Assembly: GCF_900109775.1 (NCBI RefSeq) | Contig: NZ_FOAX01000001.1 | Coordinates: 1,054,001 to 1,118,000 of the forward strand | DNA from: Pseudoxanthomonas sp. GM95 | GTDB taxonomy: Bacteria > Pseudomonadota > Gammaproteobacteria > Xanthomonadales > Xanthomonadaceae | Reading direction: 5' to 3' | DNA length: 64,000 bases | Shown: piece after piece, positions 37,804-46,166 of the stretch | Layout: the number at the start of each line of letters is the position of its first letter | How positions within the stretch are numbered: the first letter of the stretch is position 1 | The notes under the pieces: generated by a model | The model's input: the letters and a program-made list of their open reading frames with translations, nothing else | Told to the model about the DNA's origin: nothing | Databases searched by the model: none | Made by a program: the position numbers and the translations under genes

Positions 37804-39972
37804 ATGATGGGCGAAATCCTCCTCTCCAAGTCCGTGCTGGTCGCCGTGGTCCTGGCGCCATTGCTGGGCAGCATCATCGCCGGCTTCTTCGGGCGACAGA
37901 TCGGCCGTGCCGGTGCGCACACCATCACCATCCTGGGCGTGGCGGTCAGCTGCGCGCTGTCGTGCTGGACGCTGTACCAGCTGGTGTGGGGCGGCGCTGC
38001 GCCGTTCAACCAGAACCTGTACACGCTGTTCGACATCGGCAATTTCAGCGGGCACGTCGGCTTCATGGTCGACCGTCTGACCGCGATGATGATGGTCGTG
38101 GTGACCTTCGTGTCGCTGCTGGTCCACGTCTACACGATCGGCTACATGGCTGATGACGACGGCTACCAGCGCTTCTTCAGCTACATCTCGCTGTTCACCT
38201 TCAGCATGCTGATGCTGGTGATGAGCAACAACTTCCTGCAGCTGTTCTTCGGCTGGGAAGCGGTGGGCCTGGTGTCCTACCTGCTGATCGGGTTCTGGTT
38301 CAAGCGCCCGACCGCGGTGTTCGCCAACATGAAGGCGTTTCTGGTCAACCGCGTCGGCGACTTCGGCTTCCTGCTGGGCATCGCCGCGGTGCTGCTGTGG
38401 TTCCGCACGCTGGACTACAGCACCGTGTTCGCCAGCGCGCCGATGCTCAAGAACATGTCGCTGACCCTGATCGACGGGCATCCGTGGCAGGTGGCGACGG
38501 TGATCTGCATCTGTCTGTTCATCGGTGCGATGGGCAAGTCGGCCCAGGTGCCGCTGCACGTGTGGCTGCCCGACTCGATGGAAGGCCCGACCCCGATCTC
38601 GGCGCTGATCCACGCCGCGACGATGGTCACCGCCGGCATCTTCATGGTGGCGCGCATGTCGCCACTGTTCGAGCTGTCGCAGACCGCGCTGGACTTCGTG
38701 TTGTTCATCGGCGCGACCACGGCGTTCTTCACCGGCCTGATCGGCATCATCCAGAACGACATCAAGCGCGTGGTTGCGTACTCCACGCTGTCGCAGCTGG
38801 GCTACATGACCGTGGCGCTGGGCGTGTCGGCGTATAGCGCCGGCGTGTTCCACCTGATGACGCACGCCTTCTTCAAGGCGCTCCTGTTCCTGGGCGCCGG
38901 TTCGGTGATCATCGGCATGCACCACGAGCAGGACATGCGCAAGATGGGCGGCCTGCGCAAGTACATGCCGATCACCTACATCACGATGGTCATCGGCACG
39001 CTGGCGCTGGTCGGCACGCCGTTCTTCTCGGGCTTTTATTCGAAGGACACCATCATCGAGGCGGCGCAGCACCATGCCCACGTCTCGCACAGCTGGGTCG
39101 CCACCTACGGCTACTGGTCGGTGCTGGGCGGCGTGCTGATCACCAGCTTCTACAGCTTCCGCCTGCTGTTCCTGACATTCCACGGCGCCGAGCGCTTCCG
39201 CGACGTGGCGCATGACGATCATGGCCACGGCCATGACGCGCATGGTCATAACGCACACTCAGAAGCGCACGGCCACGATGGCCACGCGCATGACGATCAC
39301 GGCCACCACGACGATCATGGTCACGGCCATGGCCCGCACGTGCCGCACGAATCGCCATGGGTGGTGACGCTGCCGCTGATCCTGCTGTCGATCCCGTCGA
39401 TCCTGATCGGTTTCTTCACCATCGGGCCGATGATGTTTGGCACCAGCTGGTCCGGCCACCATGCCGAAGCCAGCATCCCGGGCCAGGCGGTGAGCTTCTT
39501 CACCGGCGTGATCGACTTCGCCGATCCGGCGCGCGACACCATCGGTGCGCTGGCCGAAGAGTTCCATGGCCCGGTGGCGTTCGCGCTGCACGGCATGATG
39601 GCGCCGCCGTTCTTCCTGACCCTGGCTGGCTTCGCCCTGGCTGTGGTGCTGTACCTGGTGCTGTCGCCGGAGTGGCCGGCCAAGCTGCGCCAGCGCTTCT
39701 CGGTGCTGGTCAAGGTCCTGGACGCCAAGTACGGCATGGACATCCTGTGGATCGACGGCTTCGCCGGTGGCGGCGTCGAGCTCGGCAAAATTTCCCGCTG
39801 GATCGATACCCGCATCATCGATGGGTTGTTCGTCAACGGCAGTGCCCGCGTGGTCGATCTGGCCTCGCAACTGCTGCGCCGCACCCAATCCGGTCTCCTT
39901 TACCACTACGCCTTCGCCATGATCCTCGGCCTGATCGCACTGCTGGCCGCAGTCATGACGTACTGGCGCTGA
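37804..39972 (+). CDS. nuoL: NADH-quinone oxidoreductase subunit L with His-rich insertion
   Basis: NuoL is the distal antiporter-like proton-pumping subunit with the long lateral helix that ties the membrane arm together. At 722 residues it is longer than the roughly 613 of E. coli NuoL. The pump core is conserved (FFGWEAVGLVSYLLIGFW with the key Glu, then GKSAQVPLHVWLPDSMEGPTP in two parts: GKSAQVPLHVW and LPDSMEGPTP). The oddity is residues about 470-515, where 19 of 46 residues are His, mixed with Gly and Asp. This lies between predicted membrane helices, in a loop. Confidence 0.96.
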   Translation: MMGEILLSKSVLVAVVLAPLLGSIIAGFFGRQIGRAGAHTITILGVAVSCALSCWTLYQLVWGGAAPFNQNLYTLFDIGNFSGHVGFMVDRLTAMMMVVVTFVSLLVHVYTIGYMADDDGYQRFFSYISLFTFSMLMLVMSNNFLQLFFGWEAVGLVSYLLIGFWFKRPTAVFANMKAFLVNRVGDFGFLLGIAAVLLWFRTLDYSTVFASAPMLKNMSLTLIDGHPWQVATVICICLFIGAMGKSAQVPLHVWLPDSMEGPTPISALIHAATMVTAGIFMVARMSPLFELSQTALDFVLFIGATTAFFTGLIGIIQNDIKRVVAYSTLSQLGYMTVALGVSAYSAGVFHLMTHAFFKALLFLGAGSVIIGMHHEQDMRKMGGLRKYMPITYITMVIGTLALVGTPFFSGFYSKDTIIEAAQHHAHVSHSWVATYGYWSVLGGVLITSFYSFRLLFLTFHGAERFRDVAHDDHGHGHDAHGHNAHSEAHGHDGHAHDDHGHHDDHGHGHGPHVPHESPWVVTLPLILLSIPSILIGFFTIGPMMFGTSWSGHHAEASIPGQAVSFFTGVIDFADPARDTIGALAEEFHGPVAFALHGMMAPPFFLTLAGFALAVVLYLVLSPEWPAKLRQRFSVLVKVLDAKYGMDILWIDGFAGGGVELGKISRWIDTRIIDGLFVNGSARVVDLASQLLRRTQSGLLYHYAFAMILGLIALLAAVMTYWR

Positions 39973-39991
39973 TCTGTACGGATACGAACAC

Positions 39992-41512
39992 GTGTCGAAC
40001 CTGCTGAGCATTCTGATCTGGCTGCCGATTCTCGGCGGCGCCCTGGCCCTGGCACTGGGAACCGGCCGCGCGCAAGCTGCGCGCTGGTTGGCCCTGGGCG
40101 TGGCGCTGCTGACCTTCCTGGCCAGCCTGCCGCTGCTGACCCATTTGAACTGGGCCAGTGGCGAACTCCAGTTCGTCGAGAAGCACGCCTGGGTCCCGGC
40201 GTTCGACATCTGGTACGCGCTGGGTGCAGACGGCATCTCCGTCGCCCTGATCGTGCTGACCACGCTGACCACGGTGCTGGCGCTGATTGGCGCTTGGGCG
40301 GCGATCGACAAGCGCGTCAACCAGTACGTGGCGGCCTTCCTGATGCTGGAAGGCATGATGATCGGCGTGTTCAGCGCGACCGACGCGATCCTGTTCTACG
40401 TGTTCTTCGAAGCGATGTTGATCCCGATGTTCCTGATCATCGGCATCTGGGGCGGTCCGCGCCGCATCTACGCGTCGGTAAAGTTCTTCCTGTACACCTT
40501 CCTCGGCTCGGTGCTGATGCTGGTCGGGTTGATCTACCTGTACATCAAGGGCGGCCAGCTGGGCCACGCGAGCTTCCAGTTCGCCGACCTGTACATCCTG
40601 CCGCTGACGGCGAAGGAACAAACCTGGCTGTTCTTCGCGTTCCTGATCGCCTTCGCGGTCAAGGTGCCGATGTTCCCGGTCCACACCTGGCTGCCCGACG
40701 CGCACGTGGAAGCGCCGACCGCCGGCTCGGTGATCCTGGCCGCGATCATGCTGAAGATCGGTGGCTACGGCTTCCTGCGCTTCTCGCTGCCGATCACGCC
40801 GGACGCCGCCCACGAGTGGGGCCAGCTGGTGATCGTCCTGTCGCTGATCGGCATCGTGTATGTCGGCCTGGTGGCGCTGGTGCAGGAGGACATGAAGAAG
40901 CTGATCGCCTATTCGTCGGTCTCGCACATGGGCTTCGTCACCCTGGGCACCTTCATCGCCGCCGGCCTGATGCGCGACTACGACAACGCCGATGCGGCCC
41001 GCCTGGGCCTGCAGGGTGCGGTCGTGCAGATGATCTCGCACGGCTTCATTTCAGGTGCGATGTTCTCGCTGGTCGGCGTGGTCTACGACCGAATGCACAC
41101 GCGCATGATCAAGGATTACGGCGGCGTGGCGAACGTGATGCCGTGGTTCGCGGTGTTCTTCGTGTTCTTCGGCATGGCCAACTCGGGCCTGCCGGGCACC
41201 AGCGGCTTCGTCGGCGAATTCATGGTGATCCTGGCCAGCTTCCAGAAGCATCCGTACATCGCGTTCGTGGCCGCCCTGACCCTGGTCATCGGCGCCGGCT
41301 ACACGTTGTGGCTGGTCAAGCGCGTGTTGTACGGGGAAGTGGCCAACAGCCACGTCGCCGAACTGAAAGATATCAATTGGCGCGAAGCCCTGGTGCTTGG
41401 CGTGTTCGCTGCAGGCACGTTGGCGCTGGGTGTGTATCCCAAGTTCCTGACGGACCTGCTTGAGCCGTCGATCGCGAACCTGGCGATGCAGCTCGCCACC
41501 AGCAAGCTGTAA
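39992..41512 (+). CDS. nuoM: NADH-quinone oxidoreductase subunit M
   Basis: NuoM is the middle antiporter-like proton-pumping subunit (506 residues, about 14 helices). The start is GTG 39992. The key membrane Glu is in FFEAMLIPM, and the channel Lys region is in VKVPMFPVHTWLPDAHVEAP, here given as VKVPMFPVHTW and LPDAHVEAP. Followed by nuoN after 14 bp. Confidence 0.96.
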   Translation: MSNLLSILIWLPILGGALALALGTGRAQAARWLALGVALLTFLASLPLLTHLNWASGELQFVEKHAWVPAFDIWYALGADGISVALIVLTTLTTVLALIGAWAAIDKRVNQYVAAFLMLEGMMIGVFSATDAILFYVFFEAMLIPMFLIIGIWGGPRRIYASVKFFLYTFLGSVLMLVGLIYLYIKGGQLGHASFQFADLYILPLTAKEQTWLFFAFLIAFAVKVPMFPVHTWLPDAHVEAPTAGSVILAAIMLKIGGYGFLRFSLPITPDAAHEWGQLVIVLSLIGIVYVGLVALVQEDMKKLIAYSSVSHMGFVTLGTFIAAGLMRDYDNADAARLGLQGAVVQMISHGFISGAMFSLVGVVYDRMHTRMIKDYGGVANVMPWFAVFFVFFGMANSGLPGTSGFVGEFMVILASFQKHPYIAFVAALTLVIGAGYTLWLVKRVLYGEVANSHVAELKDINWREALVLGVFAAGTLALGVYPKFLTDLLEPSIANLAMQLATSKL

Positions 41513-41526
41513 GGACCTAGAACGTC

Positions 41527-42981
41527 ATGGCCGCCTCGATGCTTCCTTCCGCCCCCGTCACCGACCTGCTGCCGATCATCCCGGAGCTGGTGCTGGTGGT
41601 CGGTGCCTTCGCCCTGTTGATCCTGGATGTGTTCCTGGATGCCAGCCGCCGCGCCGTTACCCATGTCCTGACCCTGGCCGTGCTGGCCTTGGCCTTCGTG
41701 TTGCTGGTCACCCACGTGGGCGGGCAGGGCACGGTGTTCAATGGCATGTTCGTGCGCGACAACCTGGCCGACGTGGTCAAGGCCGCGATCGTGCTGGTGT
41801 CTGGCCTGTCGCTGATCTATGGCTGGCCATACCTGCGCGAGCGCAACCTGTATCCGGGCGAGCTGCCGGTGCTGGTGCTGTTCGCCACCGCCGGCATGAT
41901 GATGCTGTCCTCGGCCGGCAGCCTGGTCATGGTCTACCTGGGCCTGGAGCTGCTGTCGCTGTGTTCGTACGCGATGGTCGGCATGAACCGCGACAACGGC
42001 CTGTCGTCCGAAGCGGCGATGAAGTACATCGTGCTCGGTTCGATCGCCTCGGGCCTGCTGCTGTACGGCATGTCGCTGGTCTACGGTGCCACCGGCTCGC
42101 TGGAGCTGTCGCAGATCAACGCGGCGATCGCCGGCATCACCGATCGCCCGATGCTGCTGACCGGCATGGTGTTCATGGTCTGCGGCATCGCGTTCAAGCT
42201 CGGTGCCGCGCCGTTCCACATGTGGCTTCCCGACGTGTACCAGGGCGCGCCAACGCCGATCACGCTGTTCATCAGCTCCGGTCCAAAGCTGGCTGCGTTC
42301 GCCATGGCCTATCGCGTGCTGGAGCAGGGCATCGGCCCGACTTCGCCACAGTGGCACCTGCTGCTGGCCGGCTTGGCCGCGCTGTCGCTGGTCATCGGTA
42401 ATGTCGTGGCCATCGCGCAGAGCAACCTCAAGCGCATGCTGGCGTATTCAACGGTCTCGCACGTGGGCTTCCTGCTGCTTGGCCTGGCTGGCGGCGGTCC
42501 GGAAGGTTATGCGGCTGCGCTGTTCTACGGCATCGCCTATGCGCTGATGTCGGCCGCGTCGTTCGGCGCGATCCTGGTGCTGTCGCGCAATGGCTTCGAG
42601 TCCGACACGATCGACGACTTCAAGGGCCTGAGTGCACGCAGCCCGTGGATGGCCGGCATGGTGTTGTGCGTGATGGCCTCGCTGGCCGGCGTGCCGCCGT
42701 TCCTGGGCTTCTGGGCCAAGCTGGTCGTGCTGCGTGCGGCCTTGAATGGCGACCTGATGTGGCTGGCGCTGGTCGGCGTGATCTGCGCGGTGATCGGTGC
42801 GTTCTACTACCTGCGCGTGATCAAGGTGATGTATTTCGACGAACCCGTCGGTGCGTTGCCGGCGCCGCGTGCGGGCAAGGTCGTGCCGTTCGTGTTCGGC
42901 GTCAATGCGCTGGGCTTGCTGGTGCTGGGTTTGGCGTGGAATCCGCTGATGACCTGGTGCAAGGCAGCGTTCGGTCTTTGA
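41527..42981 (+). CDS. nuoN: NADH-quinone oxidoreductase subunit N
   Basis: NuoN is the proximal antiporter-like subunit (484 residues). It has the LGLELLSLCSYAM segment with the membrane Glu, FKLGAAPFHMWLPDVY with the channel Lys, and the YSTVSHVGF loop. It completes the 14-gene operon; no accessory genes interrupt it, and a tRNA promoter follows. Confidence 0.96.
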   Translation: MAASMLPSAPVTDLLPIIPELVLVVGAFALLILDVFLDASRRAVTHVLTLAVLALAFVLLVTHVGGQGTVFNGMFVRDNLADVVKAAIVLVSGLSLIYGWPYLRERNLYPGELPVLVLFATAGMMMLSSAGSLVMVYLGLELLSLCSYAMVGMNRDNGLSSEAAMKYIVLGSIASGLLLYGMSLVYGATGSLELSQINAAIAGITDRPMLLTGMVFMVCGIAFKLGAAPFHMWLPDVYQGAPTPITLFISSGPKLAAFAMAYRVLEQGIGPTSPQWHLLLAGLAALSLVIGNVVAIAQSNLKRMLAYSTVSHVGFLLLGLAGGGPEGYAAALFYGIAYALMSAASFGAILVLSRNGFESDTIDDFKGLSARSPWMAGMVLCVMASLAGVPPFLGFWAKLVVLRAALNGDLMWLALVGVICAVIGAFYYLRVIKVMYFDEPVGALPAPRAGKVVPFVFGVNALGLLVLGLAWNPLMTWCKAAFGL

Positions 42982-43010
42982 TTAATTCAGTACCTGGAGT
43001 GTTACAGGGC

Positions 43011-43039
43011 TTGCTTCATTTCCCGTAATTCTTCATAAT
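43011..43039 (+). promoter_or_regulatory. Promoter of the initiator tRNA genes
   Basis: TTGCTT (43011-43016) and CATAAT (43034-43039) are 17 bp apart, with transcription expected near 43046, five bases before the tRNA. The GC-rich stretch after the -10 box fits stringent control of stable RNA. Confidence 0.5.
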
Positions 43040-43050
43040 TCCGCTCCTGA

Positions 43051-43127
43051 TGCGGGGTGGAGCAGTCTGGCAGCTCGTCGGGCTCATAACCCGAAGGTCG
43101 CAGGTTCAAATCCTGCCCCCGCTACCA
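43051..43127 (+). tRNA. Initiator tRNA-fMet (CAT), copy 1
   Basis: 77 bases with encoded CCA; anticodon CAT at 43085-43087. Initiator marks are present: three G-C pairs in the anticodon stem (GGG/CCC), an A11-T24 pair in the D stem, and no Watson-Crick pair at 1-72 (here T and T, where E. coli has C and A). Confidence 0.95.
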
Positions 43128-43171
43128 AGAAATCTACGTTTGAGATGACGTAGTCGCATCAGATCTTCTGC

Positions 43172-43248
43172 TGCGGGGTGGAGCAGTCTGGCAGCTCGTC
43201 GGGCTCATAACCCGAAGGTCGCAGGTTCAAATCCTGCCCCCGCTACCA
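43172..43248 (+). tRNA. Initiator tRNA-fMet (CAT), copy 2
   Basis: Identical over all 77 bases to the copy 121 bp upstream; anticodon CAT at 43206-43208. The 44 bp between them are different, so the duplication is confined to the gene, kept identical perhaps by gene conversion. Probably co-transcribed with copy 1. Confidence 0.95.
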
Positions 43249-43287
43249 TGTAAAGCTGCATCGGCAACGAGGCAGTGGTAGTCAACG

Positions 43288-43320
43288 AAACGGCGGTCCC
43301 GGCAACGGGCTCGCCGTTTT
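43288..43320 (+). terminator. Intrinsic terminator after tRNA-fMet genes
   Basis: AAACGGCG (43288-43295) pairs with CGCCGTTT (43312-43319), with an inner CCCG/CGGG pairing around GCAA, then more T. It ends the tRNA transcript and, read on the other strand, could also end the LysR transcript. Confidence 0.7.
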
Positions 43321-43346
43321 CGTTTGTGCGTGTCGCTGAGCGACGA

Positions 43347-44255
43347 TCAGCTGCGTGCTGGCGTTGCGCGCGTGGGTGCGGAAAACGTGCTGCGCATGAA
43401 CTCGGTAAACGCGCGCACGGCCAGCGATGGTTGCCGATGGCTGGGATACACGGTGTGGATGCCGGCCGGTGGCGGTCGGAAGTCATCGAGCACGGTCACC
43501 AGTCGCCCGTCAGCCAGCGCATCGCCGACGATGAAGGTCGGCAACTGGGTGATGCCCAATCCAGCGCAGGCCGCATCGCGCACGACCTCGCCGTTGTTGG
43601 CGCACAAGCGTCCGTTGATCGCGACCAGCTTCGGCTTGCCCTGCGCGGTGAAGCTCCATTCGACATGGCGCCGATGGCCGTAGGGCAGGCAGTCGTGCTG
43701 CGGCAGCTCGTCGGGTTTGGTCGGCGCGCCACGTCGCGCCAGATAGTCCGGGCTGCAGCAGGTCACCAGCTCCATGTGCGAGACGCGCACGCCGACCAGG
43801 CTGGAGTCGGGCAGTACGCCGATGCGCACGCCGGCATCGAAGCCCTCGGCGACCAGGTCGACCGTGCGGTCGTTGAGTTCAAGCTCCAGCGCGACCTCCG
43901 GATAGGCCGCCAGGAAGCGTGGGATCACCGGACTCAGGTGCATGGTGCCGAAGGTCATCGGCGCACTGATCCGCAGGCGGCCGCGCGGCATCGCGTTCTG
44001 GCGGGCGATGGCCTGCTCGATGCCGTCCACTTCCTGGACCACGCGCGCGGCCTGCTCGTAATAGGTCTGGCCCAGTGCGGTGGTGCGCAGGGTGCGCGTG
44101 GTGCGGATCAGTAGTTGCACGCCCAGCCGCGCCTCCAGGGCCATCAGTCGCTTGCTGACGAACTGCTTGGACAGGCCCAGCTTGTCCGCGGCCTGGGTGA
44201 AGCTGCCGGAGTCCACGGTCTGGACGAACAGGCGCATGTCCTCAAGCTGATGCAT
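43347..44255 (-). CDS. LysR-family transcriptional regulator
   Basis: A 302-residue LysR-type regulator of the large DhcR/YafC/PA0477-like group. N-terminal helix-turn-helix (about 2-60) with SGSFTQAADKLGLSKQFVSKR in two parts (SGSFTQAADKLG and LSKQFVSKR), then the effector domain. I chose ATG 44255 because MHQLEDMRLFVQTVDSGSF is the family's usual start; ATGs at 44261 and 44309 are alternatives. It diverges from the pirin gene with 136 bp between starts, so pirin is its likely target (inference). Confidence 0.88.
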   Translation of the reverse strand: MHQLEDMRLFVQTVDSGSFTQAADKLGLSKQFVSKRLMALEARLGVQLLIRTTRTLRTTALGQTYYEQAARVVQEVDGIEQAIARQNAMPRGRLRISAPMTFGTMHLSPVIPRFLAAYPEVALELELNDRTVDLVAEGFDAGVRIGVLPDSSLVGVRVSHMELVTCCSPDYLARRGAPTKPDELPQHDCLPYGHRRHVEWSFTAQGKPKLVAINGRLCANNGEVVRDAACAGLGITQLPTFIVGDALADGRLVTVLDDFRPPPAGIHTVYPSHRQPSLAVRAFTEFMRSTFSAPTRATPARS

Positions 44256-44332
44256 TGTCATTCCAATGGCGACTATGTTTCGCATCGTAGAGGATTTATC
44301 GACTTCCATGCCGACAGTAATGTGTGCGCCAG

Positions 44333-44350
44333 GGTGATCGACCGGTCACC
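44333..44350 (+). promoter_or_regulatory. Inverted repeat between LysR gene and pirin
   Basis: GGTGA-N8-TCACC with a central GACCGGTC palindrome (44340-44347). Placed 42 bp before the pirin start, it is a possible operator for the divergent LysR regulator. It has no T-N11-A core exactly centred, so confidence is low. Confidence 0.3.
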
Positions 44351-44391
44351 GCCACTCACCGGGGCCTCCCGGCATCGCAAGGAGAACGCAC

Positions 44392-45114
44392 ATGTTCGAT
44401 ATCACCCAGGCCAACACGCGCGGCGTCGCCAACCACGGCTGGCTCAAGTCCCGCCACACGTTCTCGTTCGGCAGCTATTTCAACCCGAACCAGATCGGCT
44501 TCTCCGACCTGCGCGTGATCAACGACGACCGCGTTGATGCCGGCGAAGGCTTCGGCACCCATCCGCACCGTGACATGGAGATCTTCTCCTACGTGCTGGA
44601 AGGCCAGCTGGCGCATAAGGATTCGATGGGCACCGGTTCGGTGATCCGCCCGGGCGACGTGCAGATGATGAGCGCCGGCAGCGGCGTGTCGCACAGCGAG
44701 TTCAACGGCTCGCAGGACGAGTCGGTGCACTTCCTGCAGATCTGGATCGTGCCCAGCGAGCGCAACGCGCCGCCGCGCTACCAGCAGCATCATTTCACCG
44801 AAGCGGACAAGCGCGGCCAGCTGCGCCTGATCATTTCGCCCGATGGCGCGGCCGAATCGCTGCAGGTGCGCCAGGACGTGCGGGTCTACGCAGGCCTGTT
44901 CGACGGCGATGAGGCCGCGACGTTCGACCTGCCGGCCGATCGCTACGCGTATGTGCACATCGCCCGTGGCGAAGTGGAGCTCAACGGCAAGCGGCTGCGT
45001 GAAGGTGACGGCGTGCGGGTGCGCGAGGCGCAGGCGCTGACCTTCGCCAACGGCCAGGACAGCGAGGTGCTCCTGTTCGACCTGCGCCCGTTCGAGCTGC
45101 CGGGCATGCAGTGA
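44392..45114 (+). CDS. Pirin family protein
   Basis: A 240-residue bicupin of the pirin family. Some bacterial pirins are quercetin 2,3-dioxygenases, others bind partners such as pyruvate dehydrogenase. The N-terminal cupin carries the metal set: His, His in THPHRDME, then His in SHSEFN, plus Glu. LKSRHTFSFGSYF at the N-terminus is typical. AAGGAG (44379-44384) precedes ATG 44392. Activity cannot be told from sequence; the paired LysR gene suggests it is induced. Confidence 0.9.
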   Translation: MFDITQANTRGVANHGWLKSRHTFSFGSYFNPNQIGFSDLRVINDDRVDAGEGFGTHPHRDMEIFSYVLEGQLAHKDSMGTGSVIRPGDVQMMSAGSGVSHSEFNGSQDESVHFLQIWIVPSERNAPPRYQQHHFTEADKRGQLRLIISPDGAAESLQVRQDVRVYAGLFDGDEAATFDLPADRYAYVHIARGEVELNGKRLREGDGVRVREAQALTFANGQDSEVLLFDLRPFELPGMQ

Positions 45115-45314
45115 CGCGCGCGGGCATTCGAATCGCGCTGCACGCGGGGTCGCCGGTCAGCCGGCGGCCCCGCGTGGCGGTTTGAAATCGGGCGTTGCCG
45201 TCCCCATTGATCAAGGCAGGCGAGGGCGGCTGTTTGGGAAAGTTCGCGCACTCGCGTCGGCGCTTCGGCAGGATTTCTGAACGTTGCTTGGTTGCGTGGG
45301 CGGGCCTGCATCTC
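45115..45314. other. Intergenic region after pirin, no gene seen
   Basis: First part of a 442-bp gap between pirin and rimP. No supported protein frame. TTGCGT (45292-45297) is the -35 of the promoter described next. Confidence 0.4.
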
Positions 45315-45320
45315 TATGAT
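45292..45320 (+). promoter_or_regulatory. Promoter of the RNA/rimP leader
   Basis: TTGCGT (45292-45297), 17-bp spacer, TATGAT (45315-45320). The -10 matches the consensus at five of six bases; the -35 at three. Transcription should start near 45325-45327. Confidence 0.5.
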
Positions 45321-45324
45321 GCCC

Positions 45325-45519
45325 CGCTGCGGTGCAGGCAACGCGTGCGGTCCCGACGGGACAAGCCCCGGCTCCTGCCTTCGCAACCAACGTTTCAGGT
45401 TGTTGCTGGACGCTTCGAACCCCGAAGATTCCGCTGACCAGAAGCCTGGGCTCGCAGAAGCGCCACCTTGGCAGCCTCTGCATCCAGCGTCATCGGACAA
45501 GGGCCCTCTGGGCCCTTTT
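45325..45519 (+). ncRNA. Candidate structured small RNA (6S-like rod) or rimP-operon leader
   Basis: About 195 bases framed by a promoter and an intrinsic terminator, with no protein frame. Its ends pair: CGCTG (45325-45329) with CAGCG (45485-45489), then TGCAG with CTGCA. Moving inward, CGC and TGCG pair with CGCA and GCG, and AGCCC then GGCT pair with GGGCT and AGCC. An apical hairpin of GCAACCAAC with GTTGTTGC closes it. Small local hairpins (GTCCC/GGGAC, CTTCG/CGAAG) sit in the strands. The long rod with closed ends recalls 6S RNA, but I do not recognise the sequence. It could instead be an attenuator for the rimP-nusA operon. Confidence 0.45.
45499..45519 (+). terminator. Intrinsic terminator upstream of rimP
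   Basis: AAGGGCCC-TCT-GGGCCCTT with a T run, 38 bp before the rimP GTG. It ends the candidate RNA, or acts as an attenuator through which rimP-nusA transcription must read. Confidence 0.75.
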
Positions 45520-45556
45520 CCGTTTCTGAAGCAAATACAGGACGAGCACCCGCCAC

Positions 45557-46117
45557 GTGAGCGACAAGGCAACCGAGATCGCAGCGCTGCTGCAGCCCAC
45601 CATCCAGGCCCTGGGCCTGGAACTGTTGGGCATCGAATATTTGCCGGCGTCGGGCAACGCGACCCTGCGCCTGTACATCGACGTCATCGAGGCCGAGCGC
45701 GAAACCCGCGTGGTCAACATCGAGGACTGCGAAGCCGTGAGCCGCGAGGTCTCGGCCCAGCTGGATGTCGAAGACCCGATTAGCGACAACTACACGCTAG
45801 AAGTCTCCTCGCCCGGCGTGGATCGCCCGCTGTTCAGTGCCGACCAGTTCGCCCGCTTCATCGGCGAGGAAGCCAAGGTCGTGCTGAAGCTGCCGCAGGA
45901 CGGACGTCGTCGCGTGCAGGGCCGGATCGTTTCGGTCGAAGCCGATCGCATCACCATTGCGTTCGACAAGCAGGAGATGACCTTTTCGGCCGACAACCTG
46001 GACAAGGCCAGGCTGATGCCCGACTGGGTCGCGCTGGGCATGGCGCCCCAGCCGAAAAAGAACATTGGCGCCGGCAAGCCCAAGAAAAAGCCTGCCCCGC
46101 CCAAGAAACTTCACTGA
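45557..46117 (+). CDS. rimP: Ribosome maturation factor RimP
   Basis: RimP binds the 30S precursor and helps the S12 region assemble. The 186-residue protein starts with GTG 45557. The N-terminal domain has GIEYL and [18 protein letters not shown], followed by [12 protein letters not shown], the family signature, and the C-terminal SH3-like barrel. A basic Lys/Pro-rich tail ([12 protein letters not shown]) is extra. First protein gene of the transcription/translation operon with nusA and infB. Confidence 0.95.
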   Translation: MSDKATEIAALLQPTIQALGLELLGIEYLPASGNATLRLYIDVIEAERETRVVNIEDCEAVSREVSAQLDVEDPISDNYTLEVSSPGVDRPLFSADQFARFIGEEAKVVLKLPQDGRRRVQGRIVSVEADRITIAFDKQEMTFSADNLDKARLMPDWVALGMAPQPKKNIGAGKPKKKPAPPKKLH

Positions 46118-46166
46118 TATCAACCCAACCCAACGACGGCCCACACGGCCGCGCGCGGAGTGAAAG

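Noticed and set aside
37786-39258. Antisense His/Gln-rich frame over nuoL
   Set aside because: A by-product of nuoL codon use, including the His-rich stretch read backwards.
39211-39348. Assembly error or frameshift in nuoL
   Set aside because: The His-rich part is in frame and the conserved family sequence continues after it.
43324-44114. Plus-strand frames over the LysR gene
   Set aside because: Shadows of the minus-strand LysR gene; no family match.
45195-45437. Plus-strand 80-codon frame across the candidate RNA
   Set aside because: No start signals and high Arg content; it ignores the promoter and terminator layout.
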